Position numbers and translations under genes: made by a program. A stretch of 64,000 bases of DNA from Thalassovita litoralis (lineage in GTDB: Bacteria; Pseudomonadota; Alphaproteobacteria; Rhodobacterales; Rhodobacteraceae). Location: the NCBI RefSeq assembly GCF_900182725.1, contig NZ_FXTO01000002.1:62001-126000 (forward strand). Reading direction: 5' to 3'. Shown piece after piece: positions 33,721 through 43,100 of this stretch; position 1 is the first letter of the stretch; each line of letters opens with the position of its first letter. Below the pieces are notes generated by a model. It saw only the letters and a program-made list of their open reading frames with translations. It was not told the DNA's origin and did not search any database.

Positions 33721-36546
33721 ATGTCCCAGAACGCACGCATCACGGCGGTTTTGGGGCCGACCAATACCGGCAAAACCCATTACGCCATTGAACGGATGCT
33801 GGGCCATCGGTCAGGCGTGATCGGGCTGCCGCTGCGCCTGTTGGCGCGCGAGGTCTATGACAAGATCGTTGCCGCTCGTGGCCCGTCTGTTGTGGCGCTG
33901 ATCACGGGCGAGGAACGGATCGTTCCGCCCCGCACCCAATACTGGGTCTGCACGGTCGAGGCGATGCCGGACGGTATGGGCGCCGATTTCGTGGCAGTCG
34001 ATGAAATCCAGCTTTGCGCCGATCCCGAACGCGGCCATGTGTTTACGGATCGGCTGTTACGGGCGCGGGGGCTGCATGAAACGGTGTTTCTGGGATCGGA
34101 CACGATGCGCAGCACCATTGCGCAACTGGTGCCGGGGGTGCAGTTCGTACAGCGCGAGCGGATGTCAAAGCTGACTTATACCGGATCGAAAAAGATTAGC
34201 CGAATGAAGCCGCGCAGCGCCATCGTGGGGTTCTCGGTCGAAGATGTGTATGCCATCGCCGAACTGATCCGCCGCCAGCGGGGCGGTGCTGCGGTGGTGA
34301 TGGGGGCGCTGTCCCCGCGCACCCGGAATGCACAGGTGGAACTGTATCAGAACGGCGATGTCGATTTTCTGGTGGCCACCGATGCCATCGGCATGGGGTT
34401 GAATCTGGATATTGATCATGTGGCCTTTTCGTCGATCATCAAATTCGACGGGCGGCGGATGCGGTATCTACAACCGAACGAGTTGGCGCAGATCGCGGGC
34501 CGCGCCGGGCGCGGTATGTCGGACGGCACGTTTGGTATCACGGGCGAAGCCCCGCCGCTGCCGGATGAAACCATCGACGCAATCGAGGCACATCGCTTTA
34601 CCCCCATCCGTAAATTGCAATGGCGCAACGCGGCGCTGAAATACGGCACGATTGACGCGCTGATCCGGTCACTGGAAGAAACGCCAAGGCACGATTTATT
34701 GCACCGCGCCCGCGAGGCGGATGACCTTATGGCGCTCAAGTCGCTGCAATCGGTGGCAGAGATCCGCGCCCGTGCATCTGATGGGCCATCGGTGAAGCTG
34801 CTGTGGGATGTTTGCCGTATTCCCGATTTCCGGGGGATCAGTCATAATGAACACGCCAGCCTGCTGGAACAGATATTCAAAGACCTGCACGAACGCGGAC
34901 GAGTGCCGAATGACTGGCTTGCGCGGCAGATTCTGCGCATAGATCGGACAGATGGCGATATTGACACGCTATCAAAACGTCTGGCTTTTATTCGGACGTG
35001 GACATATGTCGCGCAGCGTGCAGGCTGGGTGGATGACGAAACCCATTGGCGCGGGGAAACGCGCGCTGTAGAAGACCGCTTGTCAGATGCGCTGCATCAG
35101 CGTCTGACGCAAAGATTTGTGGACCGGCGCACATCCGTGTTGCTGCGGCGGCTCAAACAGAAGGAGGCCCTTTTGGCCGAGGTGAATGACAAGGGTGAAG
35201 TGACCGTCGAAGGCGAATTCGTCGGTCGTCTGGAAGGGTTCCGGTTCCGTCAGGACAAGGACGCAACGGGGCAGGAGGCAAAGACACTCCGTCAGGCAAG
35301 TGTTCAGGCGCTTGCCCCCCATTTCCATCTGCGCGCGGATCGGTTCTATAACGCGCCCGATACGGAAATTGATTTCACCGAACAGGGTGGCCTTATGTGG
35401 GGCGATCAGGCGGTGGGCAAGCTGGTGGCCGGTGCCGATCCGCTGAAACCGCAGGTGACGGCGTTTGTCGATGACGAAGCCGGGGCCGATGTGGCGCAAA
35501 AAGTGCAACGCCGCCTGCAACATTTCATTGATCGCAAGATTGCCGCGCTGTTTGAACCGCTGCTGAATCTGGCTGCGGACGAGGCGCTGAACGGGCTGGC
35601 CCGTGGCTTTGCGTTCCAGATGGTTGAAAATCTGGGCATCATCCCGCGCGGTCAGGTGGCCGATGACGTGAAGGCGCTGGATCAGGACGCCCGTGGTGCT
35701 TTGCGCAAGCATGGTATCCGGTTCGGTCAGTTCACCATTTTCATGCCGCTGTTGCTGAAACCCGCGCCCACGCGGTTGCGTTTGGTGCTGTGGTCGCTGG
35801 CGCGTGGTCTGGATGATTTCCCCGAAGCCCCGCCGCCGGGTCTGGTGACGGTTCCTGCTTTGGCTGGAATGCCCGATGGGTTCTTTGCCATGTCCGGCTA
35901 TCGCGCGGCTGGCGAACGGGCCATCCGGATCGACATGCTGGAACGTCTGGCGGATATGCTGCGTGCCGAAGACAGCCGTGGTGGCTTCGAGGCGAAGGCT
36001 GACATGCTGTCGATCACCGGCATGACGCTGGAACAGTTCGCTGATCTGATGCAAGGGCTGGGCTACAGCGCCGAACGTGGCGAACGCCAGAAGGTCAAAC
36101 CCGCGCCCGAAGTGGCCGCTGACGCCCCGGCAGAGGAGGCAGAAGCCCCCGCAGCCGATGCGGCAACAGCCGAGGGTGCCGCAGAAACGGCCCCCGAAGC
36201 CGCTGAAGCCGCACCGGAAACCCCGGTCGAAGCGGAGGCAGCCGCTGAAACCGCTGCGGAAGCTGCGCCTGAAACCGAGGTGTTCTTTACCTTTACATGG
36301 GGCGGGCGGCGTCAGGCCGGTGGTAAACCGCGCGGGGATCGTCCGCGTGGCAAGCAAGCCGGTAAGCCCGGTGGCAAACAGGGTGACGGCCCGCGCGGTC
36401 CGAAAAAGGGCGGCAAACCCCGCCGTGATCAGAACCGCGACAAAGGCCCCAAAACCTTTGAGGCCCGTCCGCCGCGCAAAGAAAAACCGATTGACCCGGA
36501 CAACCCCTTCGCCGCTGCGCTGATGGGGCTGAAAACGAAGTCCTGA
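33721..36546 (+). CDS. Suv3-like DEAD/DExH RNA helicase
   Basis: A 941-residue superfamily 2 helicase resembling mitochondrial SUV3. Walker A is GPTNTGKTH (13-21), Walker B is DEIQ in FVAVDEIQLCADPERGH, and motif VI is AQIAGRAGRGMSDG. A middle helical and C-terminal RNA-binding part follows. The last 130 or so residues are low complexity: first Ala/Glu/Pro-rich, then Gly/Lys/Arg-rich (GGKPRGDRPRGKQAGKPGG), probably an added RNA-binding tail. In mitochondria SUV3 works with PNPase in RNA decay; a similar role here is inference. The Hsp15-like gene follows after 6 bp. Confidence 0.92.
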   Translation: MSQNARITAVLGPTNTGKTHYAIERMLGHRSGVIGLPLRLLAREVYDKIVAARGPSVVALITGEERIVPPRTQYWVCTVEAMPDGMGADFVAVDEIQLCADPERGHVFTDRLLRARGLHETVFLGSDTMRSTIAQLVPGVQFVQRERMSKLTYTGSKKISRMKPRSAIVGFSVEDVYAIAELIRRQRGGAAVVMGALSPRTRNAQVELYQNGDVDFLVATDAIGMGLNLDIDHVAFSSIIKFDGRRMRYLQPNELAQIAGRAGRGMSDGTFGITGEAPPLPDETIDAIEAHRFTPIRKLQWRNAALKYGTIDALIRSLEETPRHDLLHRAREADDLMALKSLQSVAEIRARASDGPSVKLLWDVCRIPDFRGISHNEHASLLEQIFKDLHERGRVPNDWLARQILRIDRTDGDIDTLSKRLAFIRTWTYVAQRAGWVDDETHWRGETRAVEDRLSDALHQRLTQRFVDRRTSVLLRRLKQKEALLAEVNDKGEVTVEGEFVGRLEGFRFRQDKDATGQEAKTLRQASVQALAPHFHLRADRFYNAPDTEIDFTEQGGLMWGDQAVGKLVAGADPLKPQVTAFVDDEAGADVAQKVQRRLQHFIDRKIAALFEPLLNLAADEALNGLARGFAFQMVENLGIIPRGQVADDVKALDQDARGALRKHGIRFGQFTIFMPLLLKPAPTRLRLVLWSLARGLDDFPEAPPPGLVTVPALAGMPDGFFAMSGYRAAGERAIRIDMLERLADMLRAEDSRGGFEAKADMLSITGMTLEQFADLMQGLGYSAERGERQKVKPAPEVAADAPAEEAEAPAADAATAEGAAETAPEAAEAAPETPVEAEAAAETAAEAAPETEVFFTFTWGGRRQAGGKPRGDRPRGKQAGKPGGKQGDGPRGPKKGGKPRRDQNRDKGPKTFEARPPRKEKPIDPDNPFAAALMGLKTKS

Positions 36547-36552
36547 TCGGTT

Positions 36553-36927
36553 ATGAGTGACCCGGTAACAAAGCTGCGGGTCGATAAATGGCTTTGGTTC
36601 GCGCGTTTTTATAAAACGCGCGGGCTGGCATCGAAAATGGTGACGGGCGGGCATGTCCGCGTGAACGGCACCAAAATCGCCAAGGCATCCCATGCGATTG
36701 GTCCCGGCGATGTTTTGACCCTGCCGCAGGGGCATCAGATTCGTGTGGTTCGGGTGCTGGAACTGGGGGCGCGGCGCGGACCGGCCCCAGAGGCCCAAAC
36801 GCTGTACGCCGACTTGACCGAGGTCAAGGACGATGTTCCACCTGCTCCGCGATATGAGGGCAAAGGACGCCCGACCAAGCGCGACAGGCGAATGTTCGAC
36901 CTTGGTCGTGCTGGGGAACTTGAATGA
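36553..36927 (+). CDS. hslR: S4-domain RNA-binding protein, Hsp15-like
   Basis: A 124-residue protein with an S4 domain at about 7-70 (KLRVDKWLWFARFYKTRGLASKMVTGGHVRVNG) and a short basic tail (GKGRPTKRDRRMFDLG). Hsp15 binds stalled 50S subunits carrying nascent chains and helps recycle them. It starts 6 bp after the helicase stop, so they are probably cotranscribed, a pairing I believe is common in alphaproteobacteria. The short region to fdxA (51 bp) has no terminator. Confidence 0.88.
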   Translation: MSDPVTKLRVDKWLWFARFYKTRGLASKMVTGGHVRVNGTKIAKASHAIGPGDVLTLPQGHQIRVVRVLELGARRGPAPEAQTLYADLTEVKDDVPPAPRYEGKGRPTKRDRRMFDLGRAGELE

Positions 36928-36978
36928 TCCGGGCGAGTGTTCTAGCTAAGCCCTGAGCCGCAAAGATGGAAGAAAGTT

Positions 36979-37317
36979 ATGACTTACGTCGTGATCGACA
37001 ACTGTATCGCCTGCAAATATACCGACTGTGTCGAGGTTTGCCCCGTGGATTGTTTCTACGAGGGGGAAAACATGCTGGTGATCCATCCCGACGAATGTAT
37101 CGACTGCGGTGTGTGTGAACCGGAATGTCCGGCGGATGCCATCCGCCCGGATACTGAGCCAGACATGGAAAAGTGGGTCGAATTTAACCGGAAATATTCG
37201 GAAATGTGGCCGGTGATCGTGGCCAAGAAAGACCCGCTGCCGGGGTACGAAGAACGCGATGGCGAACCTGATAAGCTGTCCAAGTATTTCTCGGAGGCTG
37301 CCGGAGAGGGTAGCTGA
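36979..37317 (+). CDS. fdxA: Ferredoxin FdxA (7Fe/8Fe type)
   Basis: A 112-residue ferredoxin. Cluster cysteines are C9, C17, C21 (with C12 and C25 nearby) in the first segment ([18 protein letters not shown]) and [13 protein letters not shown] in the second. The C-x7-C spacing of the first site is typical of the [3Fe-4S]+[4Fe-4S] FdxA group, which has a C-terminal extension of 45-50 residues as here. It carries electrons at low potential; partners unknown. GAAAGTT precedes the ATG. A terminator follows 67 bp after the stop. Confidence 0.94.
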   Translation: MTYVVIDNCIACKYTDCVEVCPVDCFYEGENMLVIHPDECIDCGVCEPECPADAIRPDTEPDMEKWVEFNRKYSEMWPVIVAKKDPLPGYEERDGEPDKLSKYFSEAAGEGS

Positions 37318-37383
37318 TAGTGATTCGCTGTGTCGGGGCCGGTTTTTCGGCTTCCGGCCCTGCGGAAAACTGATCATTTGATC

Positions 37384-37410
37384 AAAACCCCTTTGATTCA
37401 TAGGGGTTTT
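37384..37410 (+). terminator. fdxA terminator
   Basis: AAAACCCCT and AGGGGTTTT pair perfectly around nine bases; the 3' arm itself supplies the U-run. It would also work on the minus strand. Confidence 0.85.
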
Positions 37411-37510
37411 CTGGCGTTACAGATGATGCTGCTTCCTGTGACGCTGATTTTATGTTATGATGTCAGTCACATGACGAAGACACCCTGATACCCAGACCAT
37501 TCGCGCTGCT

Positions 37511-37530
37511 GCCCGTGGATGGGCTTTTTT
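37511..37530 (+). terminator. Short hairpin with U6 in the carD leader
   Basis: GCCC-GTGGAT-GGGC followed by TTTTTT, 90 bp before carD. The four-pair stem is weak; it may be an attenuator in the carD leader. Confidence 0.4.
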
Positions 37531-37619
37531 GCGAAAAACAATAGACAGACGAGCGTATGCAGATACCTCGCCCGTCTTTTTTGTCGCCTGGGGCAGGGGG
37601 CCTTGTAAGGAAGGATTGC

Positions 37620-38129
37620 ATGAGCAAAACGAAGAAATCGGAATTCAGCCCGAACGATTACGTGGTCTACCCGGCCCACGGTGTTGGGCAGATCTTGTCG
37701 ATCGAAGAACAGGAAATCGCTGGCATCAAGCTGGAACTGTTCGTGATCTCGTTTGAAAAAGACAAGATGACCCTGCGGGTGCCGACCAACAAGGCCGTGG
37801 AAATCGGAATGCGGTCGTTGTCCACCCCGGACGTTGTCAATCAGGCGATGAAAACCCTGAAGGGCAAGGCCAAGGTGAAACGCGCGATGTGGTCGCGCCG
37901 GGCGCAGGAATATGAGCAGAAGATCAATTCGGGCGATTTGATTGCCATCGCCGAAGTGGTCCGCGACCTGCACCGCACGGATGACCAGCGCGAACAAAGC
38001 TATTCCGAGCGTCAGCTTTACGAAGCCGCGCTGGAGCGTCTGACCCGCGAAGTGGCCGCTGTATCCGGCGCTGCCGAAGGCGACGCAGCCAAGCAGGTGG
38101 ACGAGGTGTTGATGTCCCGCGCAGCCTGA
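37620..38129 (+). CDS. carD: CarD family transcriptional regulator
   Basis: A 169-residue CarD/CdnL protein starting at ATG 37620 after AAGGA. The N-terminal RNA-polymerase-interaction Tudor-like domain is FSPNDYVVYPAHGVGQILSIEEQEIAG, and the C-terminal helical domain binds DNA at the -10 upstream edge (TLKGKAKVKRAMWSRRAQEYEQKI). In alphaproteobacteria CarD stabilises open complexes at rRNA and other promoters. A terminator follows 25 bases after the stop. Confidence 0.94.
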   Translation: MSKTKKSEFSPNDYVVYPAHGVGQILSIEEQEIAGIKLELFVISFEKDKMTLRVPTNKAVEIGMRSLSTPDVVNQAMKTLKGKAKVKRAMWSRRAQEYEQKINSGDLIAIAEVVRDLHRTDDQREQSYSERQLYEAALERLTREVAAVSGAAEGDAAKQVDEVLMSRAA

Positions 38130-38154
38130 TTGGCGCTTGTGGAATTGAATGCGG

Positions 38155-38179
38155 TGGCGTCCCTTCGGGGGCGCCATTT
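38155..38179 (+). terminator. carD terminator
   Basis: TGGCGTCCC-TTCG-GGGGCGCCA, one G-U pair, followed by TTTGCGTTT. Confidence 0.8.
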
Positions 38180-38284
38180 GCGTTTGGGGATTATGAAGGC
38201 AGGCGCATAGATGGTGCCATAATGCGGTGCCGCAATAATGCCGCCAGAAGTGCCTGATCTAAATCTGTAAGGGAGGTTCCGAAT

Positions 38285-38359
38285 TGGAGCGGGCGAGGCG
38301 ATTCGAACGCCCGACCCTAACCTTGGCAAGGTTATGCTCTACCCCTGAGCTACGCCCGC
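38285..38359 (-). tRNA. tRNA-Gly (GCC), copy 1
   Basis: 75 nt including encoded CCA. On the minus strand: acceptor GCGGGCG, D-arm GCTC/GAGC, anticodon loop TTGCCAA (anticodon GCC), T-arm GGGCG TTCGAAT CGCC(T). Identical to copy 2, which lies 254 bp away. Confidence 0.97.
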
Positions 38360-38377
38360 AACCATTTCGTGAGGCGG

Positions 38378-38406
38378 TATTTAGGAAATCCCGGCGGGCG
38401 CCGCAA
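38378..38406 (-). promoter_or_regulatory. Promoter of tRNA-Gly copy 1
   Basis: Minus strand TTGCGG-N17-TAAATA, ending 18 bases before the tRNA. Confidence 0.7.
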
Positions 38407-38487
38407 GCGAAAAATCATCAGTTCGGGGAATTTATTTTGCCCTTATCCGGGGGAGGGCAAAAGGTGAGAACCGCTTGGTAGAAAACG

Positions 38488-38510
38488 AAAAAACGCGGCC
38501 GAAGCCGCGT
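38488..38510 (-). terminator. Terminator of tRNA-Gly copy 2
   Basis: Minus strand ACGCGGC-TTCG-GCCGCGT followed by TTTTT, between the two tRNA genes. It isolates copy 2 from copy 1, which therefore needs its own promoter. Confidence 0.88.
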
Positions 38511-38538
38511 CTTTCGTGTTCCCTGTAAAGGGAGATTT

Positions 38539-38613
38539 TGGAGCGGGCGAGGCGATTCGAACGCCCGACCCTAACCTTGGCAAGGTTATGCTCTACCCCT
38601 GAGCTACGCCCGC
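38539..38613 (-). tRNA. tRNA-Gly (GCC), copy 2
   Basis: Identical 75-nt tRNA to copy 1, with anticodon GCC and encoded CCA; transcribed first from the minus strand and ended by the terminator at 38488-38510. Confidence 0.97.
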
Positions 38614-38630
38614 TTCCTTGGGTGAGGCGG

Positions 38631-38659
38631 TATTTAGGAAATCCCGGCGGGGGCTGCAA
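38631..38659 (-). promoter_or_regulatory. Promoter of tRNA-Gly copy 2
   Basis: Minus strand TTGCAG-N17-TAAATA. The spacer matches the copy 1 spacer except near the -35, showing that the duplication included the promoter. Confidence 0.7.
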
Positions 38660-38700
38660 GTGGAAAATGCAGCTTCCCCCGCAATTTTTTCACCACCCTT

Positions 38701-39090
38701 TTAGAACAGCGCATGGCCCAGATTGGCCAGTGCCGCCACCAGCAGAATAACAAAGGTCAGCAGCGCACCACCACCCCGCAGGGCCGGGGTGTGGGGCATC
38801 CGGCCCATGCCAACCCCGTGCATCACCCGCGCCAGAACCAGCCCGGCCCCCAGCACATGCGTGCCGATGGCGGGCATTCCCTGCAACTCGCCCAGGGCGA
38901 TCAGCAGCAGCGACAGTGGCACATATTCCGCGAAATTGGCATGGGTGCGCATGGCGTTGTGCATGACGGGATTGCCCTTGTCGCCGCTGGCAATCTTTTG
39001 CTGGACGCGCACCCGGATCACCCACAGGCTAAGCCCCACATAAAACAGCCCCAAAAGCCCGGCATAAATTGGTGTTACGGTTAAAGTCAT
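38701..39090 (-). CDS. MAPEG family membrane protein
   Basis: A 129-residue protein with four predicted helices. The MAPEG pattern is clear in AMRTHANFAEYVPLSLLLIALGE and ARVMHGVGM. MAPEG proteins are glutathione-dependent or eicosanoid-metabolism-like membrane enzymes; in bacteria their substrates are mostly unknown. It lies downstream of the MarR gene on the same strand, with an 83-bp gap, and may be under its control. Confidence 0.9.
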   Translation of the reverse strand: MTLTVTPIYAGLLGLFYVGLSLWVIRVRVQQKIASGDKGNPVMHNAMRTHANFAEYVPLSLLLIALGELQGMPAIGTHVLGAGLVLARVMHGVGMGRMPHTPALRGGGALLTFVILLVAALANLGHALF

Positions 39091-39173
39091 ATTCGTATCC
39101 CTTTATGTTTTTCGTTAAATGCGCTGAAATAAAGCGGGGGCTAAGTCCCCGAAGCTGGTTTTGTCGAAATTGG

Positions 39174-39620
39174 CTACTGGTCTTTGGTGGTGGTGTCCGT
39201 GTTGGATGCAATGATTTTTTGCATCAGCGTGATGAACTGGCGTTGTTCATCTGTGGACAGGGCGCGCAGCGCAGCGTGATTTTCCGCTGTGGCGGCTGCG
39301 ATGGCTGGGGCGTGCAAGTGGCGGGCACGGTTGGTCAGACAAATACGTTGTTTGCGGCCATCTGCACTGTCCCGCTTTCGGGTGATCAGTCCGTCGCGCT
39401 CCATCCGTGCCAGGGTGTTCGCCATTGTTGCTTGTTCAATGTCCAGTCGCTCTGTCAGTTGCTTTTGGGTCAGGCCGTCTGTTTCCCATAGCTCCAGCAA
39501 AGCGGGAAATGTCCCGATGGACAGTCCCATTGGTTTAATACGTGCCGCCAACCCACGCGCAAACAGCCGTGCCATGTGATTGACCAGATATCCCGCTGAC
39601 TGGTGTTTTCTGAATTCCAT
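39174..39620 (-). CDS. MarR-family transcriptional regulator
   Basis: A 148-residue winged-helix dimer. DNA-binding part about 40-105: LTQKQLTERLDIEQATMANTLARMERDGLITRKRDSADGRKQRICLT, with the D-x-R-x-x-x wing. The dimer helices lie at both ends. It is divergent from the membrane-protein gene at 39691; the 70-bp gap carries three dyads that could be its operator. It likely represses itself and its neighbours until a small phenolic or other ligand binds. Confidence 0.93.
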   Translation of the reverse strand: MEFRKHQSAGYLVNHMARLFARGLAARIKPMGLSIGTFPALLELWETDGLTQKQLTERLDIEQATMANTLARMERDGLITRKRDSADGRKQRICLTNRARHLHAPAIAAATAENHAALRALSTDEQRQFITLMQKIIASNTDTTTKDQ

Positions 39621-39630
39621 TTTGAGTTTC

Positions 39631-39674
39631 TATACCTTGTATAGCCTGCTATGCAATAATATATAGTGGGCTAT
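39631..39674. promoter_or_regulatory. Three inverted repeats in the MarR intergenic region
   Basis: TATAC-CTT-GTATA (39631-39643), ATAGC-CT-GCTAT (39641-39652) and ATAG-TGGG-CTAT (39663-39674). The last two centres are 22 bp apart, two helical turns, as expected for MarR dimers side by side. Confidence 0.6.
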
Positions 39675-39690
39675 GTATTAGGAGGCATGA

Positions 39691-40128
39691 ATGATTAAAA
39701 CTGTTCACCCTGTTGCAGGCGCGGTTGCGCTGATCATGATACTAAGCTTTTGGCTGGCTACGGTTCTAAGTGAGTTGTTCGCGTCCCCATCTGTGATCGT
39801 TATGGTAAAAACCATGATTCCATGGGGATTTGTGCTGCTTGTCCCCGCGTTGGCCGTCGCGGGGGCATCCGGGTTTCGGCTGGGCCGCACGTGGCGCGGC
39901 CCTGTTGTCGCGCGAAAGATGCGACGTATGCCTGTGCTGGCGGCTAATGGGGTTCTGGTTCTAATCCCGGCAGCGCTGTATCTGTCATCCAAGGCGCAGG
40001 TGGGGGCATTCGATCGTTGGTTCTATGCTGTACAGGCGATTGAATTGATTGCCGGGGCCGTCAATATTACCCTGCTTGTTCTGAATGTGCGGGATGGATT
40101 GCGTCTGTCGCGTAAGCTTGGGCGCTAA
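39691..40128 (+). CDS. Membrane protein of unknown function, about four TM helices
   Basis: A 145-residue protein with four hydrophobic segments (about 8-30, 38-62, 78-98, 106-130) and short basic loops (GRTWRGPVVARKMRRM; RLSRKLGR at the end). I do not recognise a characterised family. Divergent from the MarR gene and probably controlled by it through the shared dyads; with the MAPEG gene it forms a small membrane-protein regulon. The terminator shared with pyc follows. Confidence 0.75.
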   Translation: MIKTVHPVAGAVALIMILSFWLATVLSELFASPSVIVMVKTMIPWGFVLLVPALAVAGASGFRLGRTWRGPVVARKMRRMPVLAANGVLVLIPAALYLSSKAQVGAFDRWFYAVQAIELIAGAVNITLLVLNVRDGLRLSRKLGR

Positions 40129-40140
40129 AACCCCAAAACG

Positions 40141-40175
40141 AAATACCCCGCCCGGCAGAACCGGACGGGGTATTT
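40141..40175. terminator. Bidirectional terminator between convergent genes
   Basis: AAATACCCCG...CGGGGTATTT with an inner CCGG/CCGG pair. T-rich sequence follows on both strands (TTTGTTTG on plus, CGTTTTGG on minus). Confidence 0.85.
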
Positions 40176-40192
40176 GTTTGATGTCTGGCGGT

Positions 40193-43100
40193 TTACTCGA
40201 TTTCGATCAGCAAATCCTTGGCGTCGATCTGGGCGCCGGGGGTGACGTGCAGGGCTTTGACCACGCCAGCGGTTTCGGCGTGGATGCCGGTTTCCATCTT
40301 CATGGCTTCGATCGTCAGCAGCATGTCGCCCACCGCCACTTGCTGCCCCACCGTCACCGCGACCGAGGCCACGACGCCCGGCATAGGAGCGCCGATATGG
40401 CCGGGGTTGGCGGGGTCGGCCTTGGGGCGGGCGGCGGTGGTGGCTTTGATCAGGCGGTTCGGCACGCGGATCACGCGGGGCTGACCGTTCAGTTCAAAGA
40501 ACACTTTCACCTCGCCCTGATCATCGGTTTCGCCGATGGCTTGCAGGCGGATTTCCAGCGTTTTGCCGGGGTCGATTTCGGCACTGATTTCTTCGCCCGG
40601 TTCCATCCCGTAAAAGAACGTGCGCGTCGGCAGGGTTCGCACCGGGCCATAGAACTGGTGCCGCGCCATGTAGTCCATGAACACCTTAGGATACATCAGG
40701 TAGCCGTTCAGATCCTCGTCATCCAGCGCAATGCCATCCAGATCGGTGGACAGCTTTGCCCGTTCGGCGGTCAGGTCCACGGGCGGCAGGTGCGCGCCGG
40801 GGCGGCTGGTGTTCGGTGCTTCGCCTTTCAGCACCTTTTTCACGATCCCATCGGGAAAGCCGCCGGGGGGCTGTCCCAGATTGCCGCGCATCATATCCAC
40901 GACAGAATCAGGGAAGGCCACATCGCGGGCCGGGTTTTCCACATCGGCGCGGCTTAGCCCCTGTGACACCATCATCAGCGCCATATCGCCCACCACCTTG
41001 GAGGAGGGTGTGACCTTTACGATATCGCCGAACATCTGGTTCACATCGGCATAGGTGCGGGCCACCTCGGGCCAGCGGTCTTCCAGCCCAAGGCTGCGGG
41101 CCTGCGCTTTCAGGTTGGTGAACTGCCCGCCGGGCATTTCGTGCAGGTACACCTCGGATGCAGGGGCGGCCAGACCGGATTCAAAGGCCACATATTGCGC
41201 CCGCACCTGTTCCCAATAATCGCTGATCTGACGCACGGCCCCAATGTTCAGCCCGGTGTCGCGGTCGGTGTGGCGCAGGGCTTCGACCACGGACCCCAGA
41301 CAGGCCTGCGAGGTGCCGCCGCTGAACGCATCCATCGCCGCGTCCACCGCATCCACGCCCGCATCGGCAGTGGCCAGAATGGTCGCTCCGGCGATGCCGC
41401 TGGTGTCGTGGGTGTGGAAATGCACGGGGATGGACAGTTCATCCTTCAGCGCCTTTACCAGCACGCGGGCGGCGGCGGGTTTCAGCAGCCCGGCCATGTC
41501 TTTCAGGCCCAGTACATGCGCGCCTGCGGCCTCTAGTTCCTTGGCCATATTGACGTAGTATTTCAGGTCATATTTGGCGCGGTCCGGGTCCAGAATATCG
41601 CCGGTATAGCAGATCGTGCCTTCGCAGATTTTGCCGCTGTCAATCACCGCATCCATCGCGACGCGCATGTTTTCGACCCAGTTCAGGCTGTCGAACACAC
41701 GGAACACATCCACGCCGGTGTCTGCTGCCTGTCGGACGAATTCCTGTACCACGTTATCAGGGTAATTGGTGTAGCCCACGCCGTTAGAGGCGCGCAGCAG
41801 CATTTGCGTCAGCAGGTTGGGCATGGCCGTGCGCAGGTCGCGCAGGCGTTGCCACGGGCATTCCTGCAAGAAGCGATAGGCCACGTCGAACGTTGCGCCG
41901 CCCCAGCATTCCACGCTGAACAATTCCGGCAGGTTCGCGGCATAGGCCGGGGCCACGCGGATCATGTCAATCGACCGCATTCGGGTTGCCAGAAGCGATT
42001 GATGTCCGTCGCGCATGGTGGTGTCGGTCAGCAACAGGCGCTTTTGGTCCAGCATCCAGTCCGCTACGGCCTTGGCACCCTTTGCTTCCAGCAAATTGCG
42101 GGTGCCGGAGATGGGGGCAGCCTGCGATTGCGGCGGGCGGGGCAGCTTTGCCTCGGCCGGTTTGGCGCGGCCGGTGGTTTCCGGGTGGCCGTTCACGGTG
42201 ATGTCCGCGATATAGGTCAGAACCTTGGTGCCGCGATCCTGCCGCTTGGCAAAATCAAAAAGGTCCGGCGTTTCGTCGATGAATTTCGTGGTGTATTCAT
42301 TCGACAAAAAGATGGGGTGCTTCAGCAGGTTTTCCACAAAGGCAATATTGGTGCTGACGCCGCGAATACGGAATTCGCGCAACGCCCGGTCCATCCGGGC
42401 AATCGCGGCCTGTGGCGTTTGGGCGTGGGCCGTCACTTTCACCAACAGACTGTCATAATAACGCGTGATCACGCCCCCGGCATAGGCTGTGCCGCCATCC
42501 AGACGAATGCCCATACCCGTCGCGCTGCGATAGGCGGTGATGCGGCCATAATCGGGGATGAAGTTGTTTTGCGGGTCTTCGGTGGTGATCCGGGTTTGCA
42601 GCGCGTGACCATTCAGCACGATCTGCGCCTGATCGGCCTTGCCGGTGGCCTCGGCCAGCGTTTTGCCCTCGGCGATCTTGATCTGGGCCTGCACGATGTC
42701 GATGCCGGTCACTTCTTCGGTGACAGTATGTTCGACCTGCACACGCGGGTTCACCTCGATGAAGTAGAACGCGCCAGTGTCCATATCCATCAGGAATTCG
42801 ACCGTACCCGCGCATTCGTAATTCACATGCTGGCAGATGCGTTTGCCCAGTTCACAAATCTGTTCGCGCTGTTCCTGCGTCAGATAGGGGGCGGGGGCGC
42901 GTTCTACGACTTTTTGGTTGCGGCGCTGGACTGAACAATCGCGTTCCCACAGGTGGTAAATCCCGCCGTGGCTGTCCCCCAGAATCTGCACCTCGACATG
43001 GCGGGCGCGGGTGATCATCTTTTCCAGATAGCCCTCGCCATTGCCAAAGGCGGCCTCGGCCTCGCGGCGGCCTTCCATCACCTTTTCGGCCAGTTCCTCG

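Larger units (their letters stand above)
38285..38664. repeat. Tandem duplication of tRNA-Gly plus promoter (254-bp period)
   Basis: Both tRNA copies and about 45 bp of 5' flank (GTGAGGCGGTATTTAGGAAA onward) are repeated, with small differences immediately before the tRNA and beyond the -35. The sequence between the tRNA 3' end and the next promoter is not conserved, apart from TTGGAGC at the tRNA end. Confidence 0.85.

Noticed and set aside
37511-37530. Riboswitch in the carD leader
   Set aside because: Only a four-pair hairpin with a U-run; no aptamer-like conserved elements.
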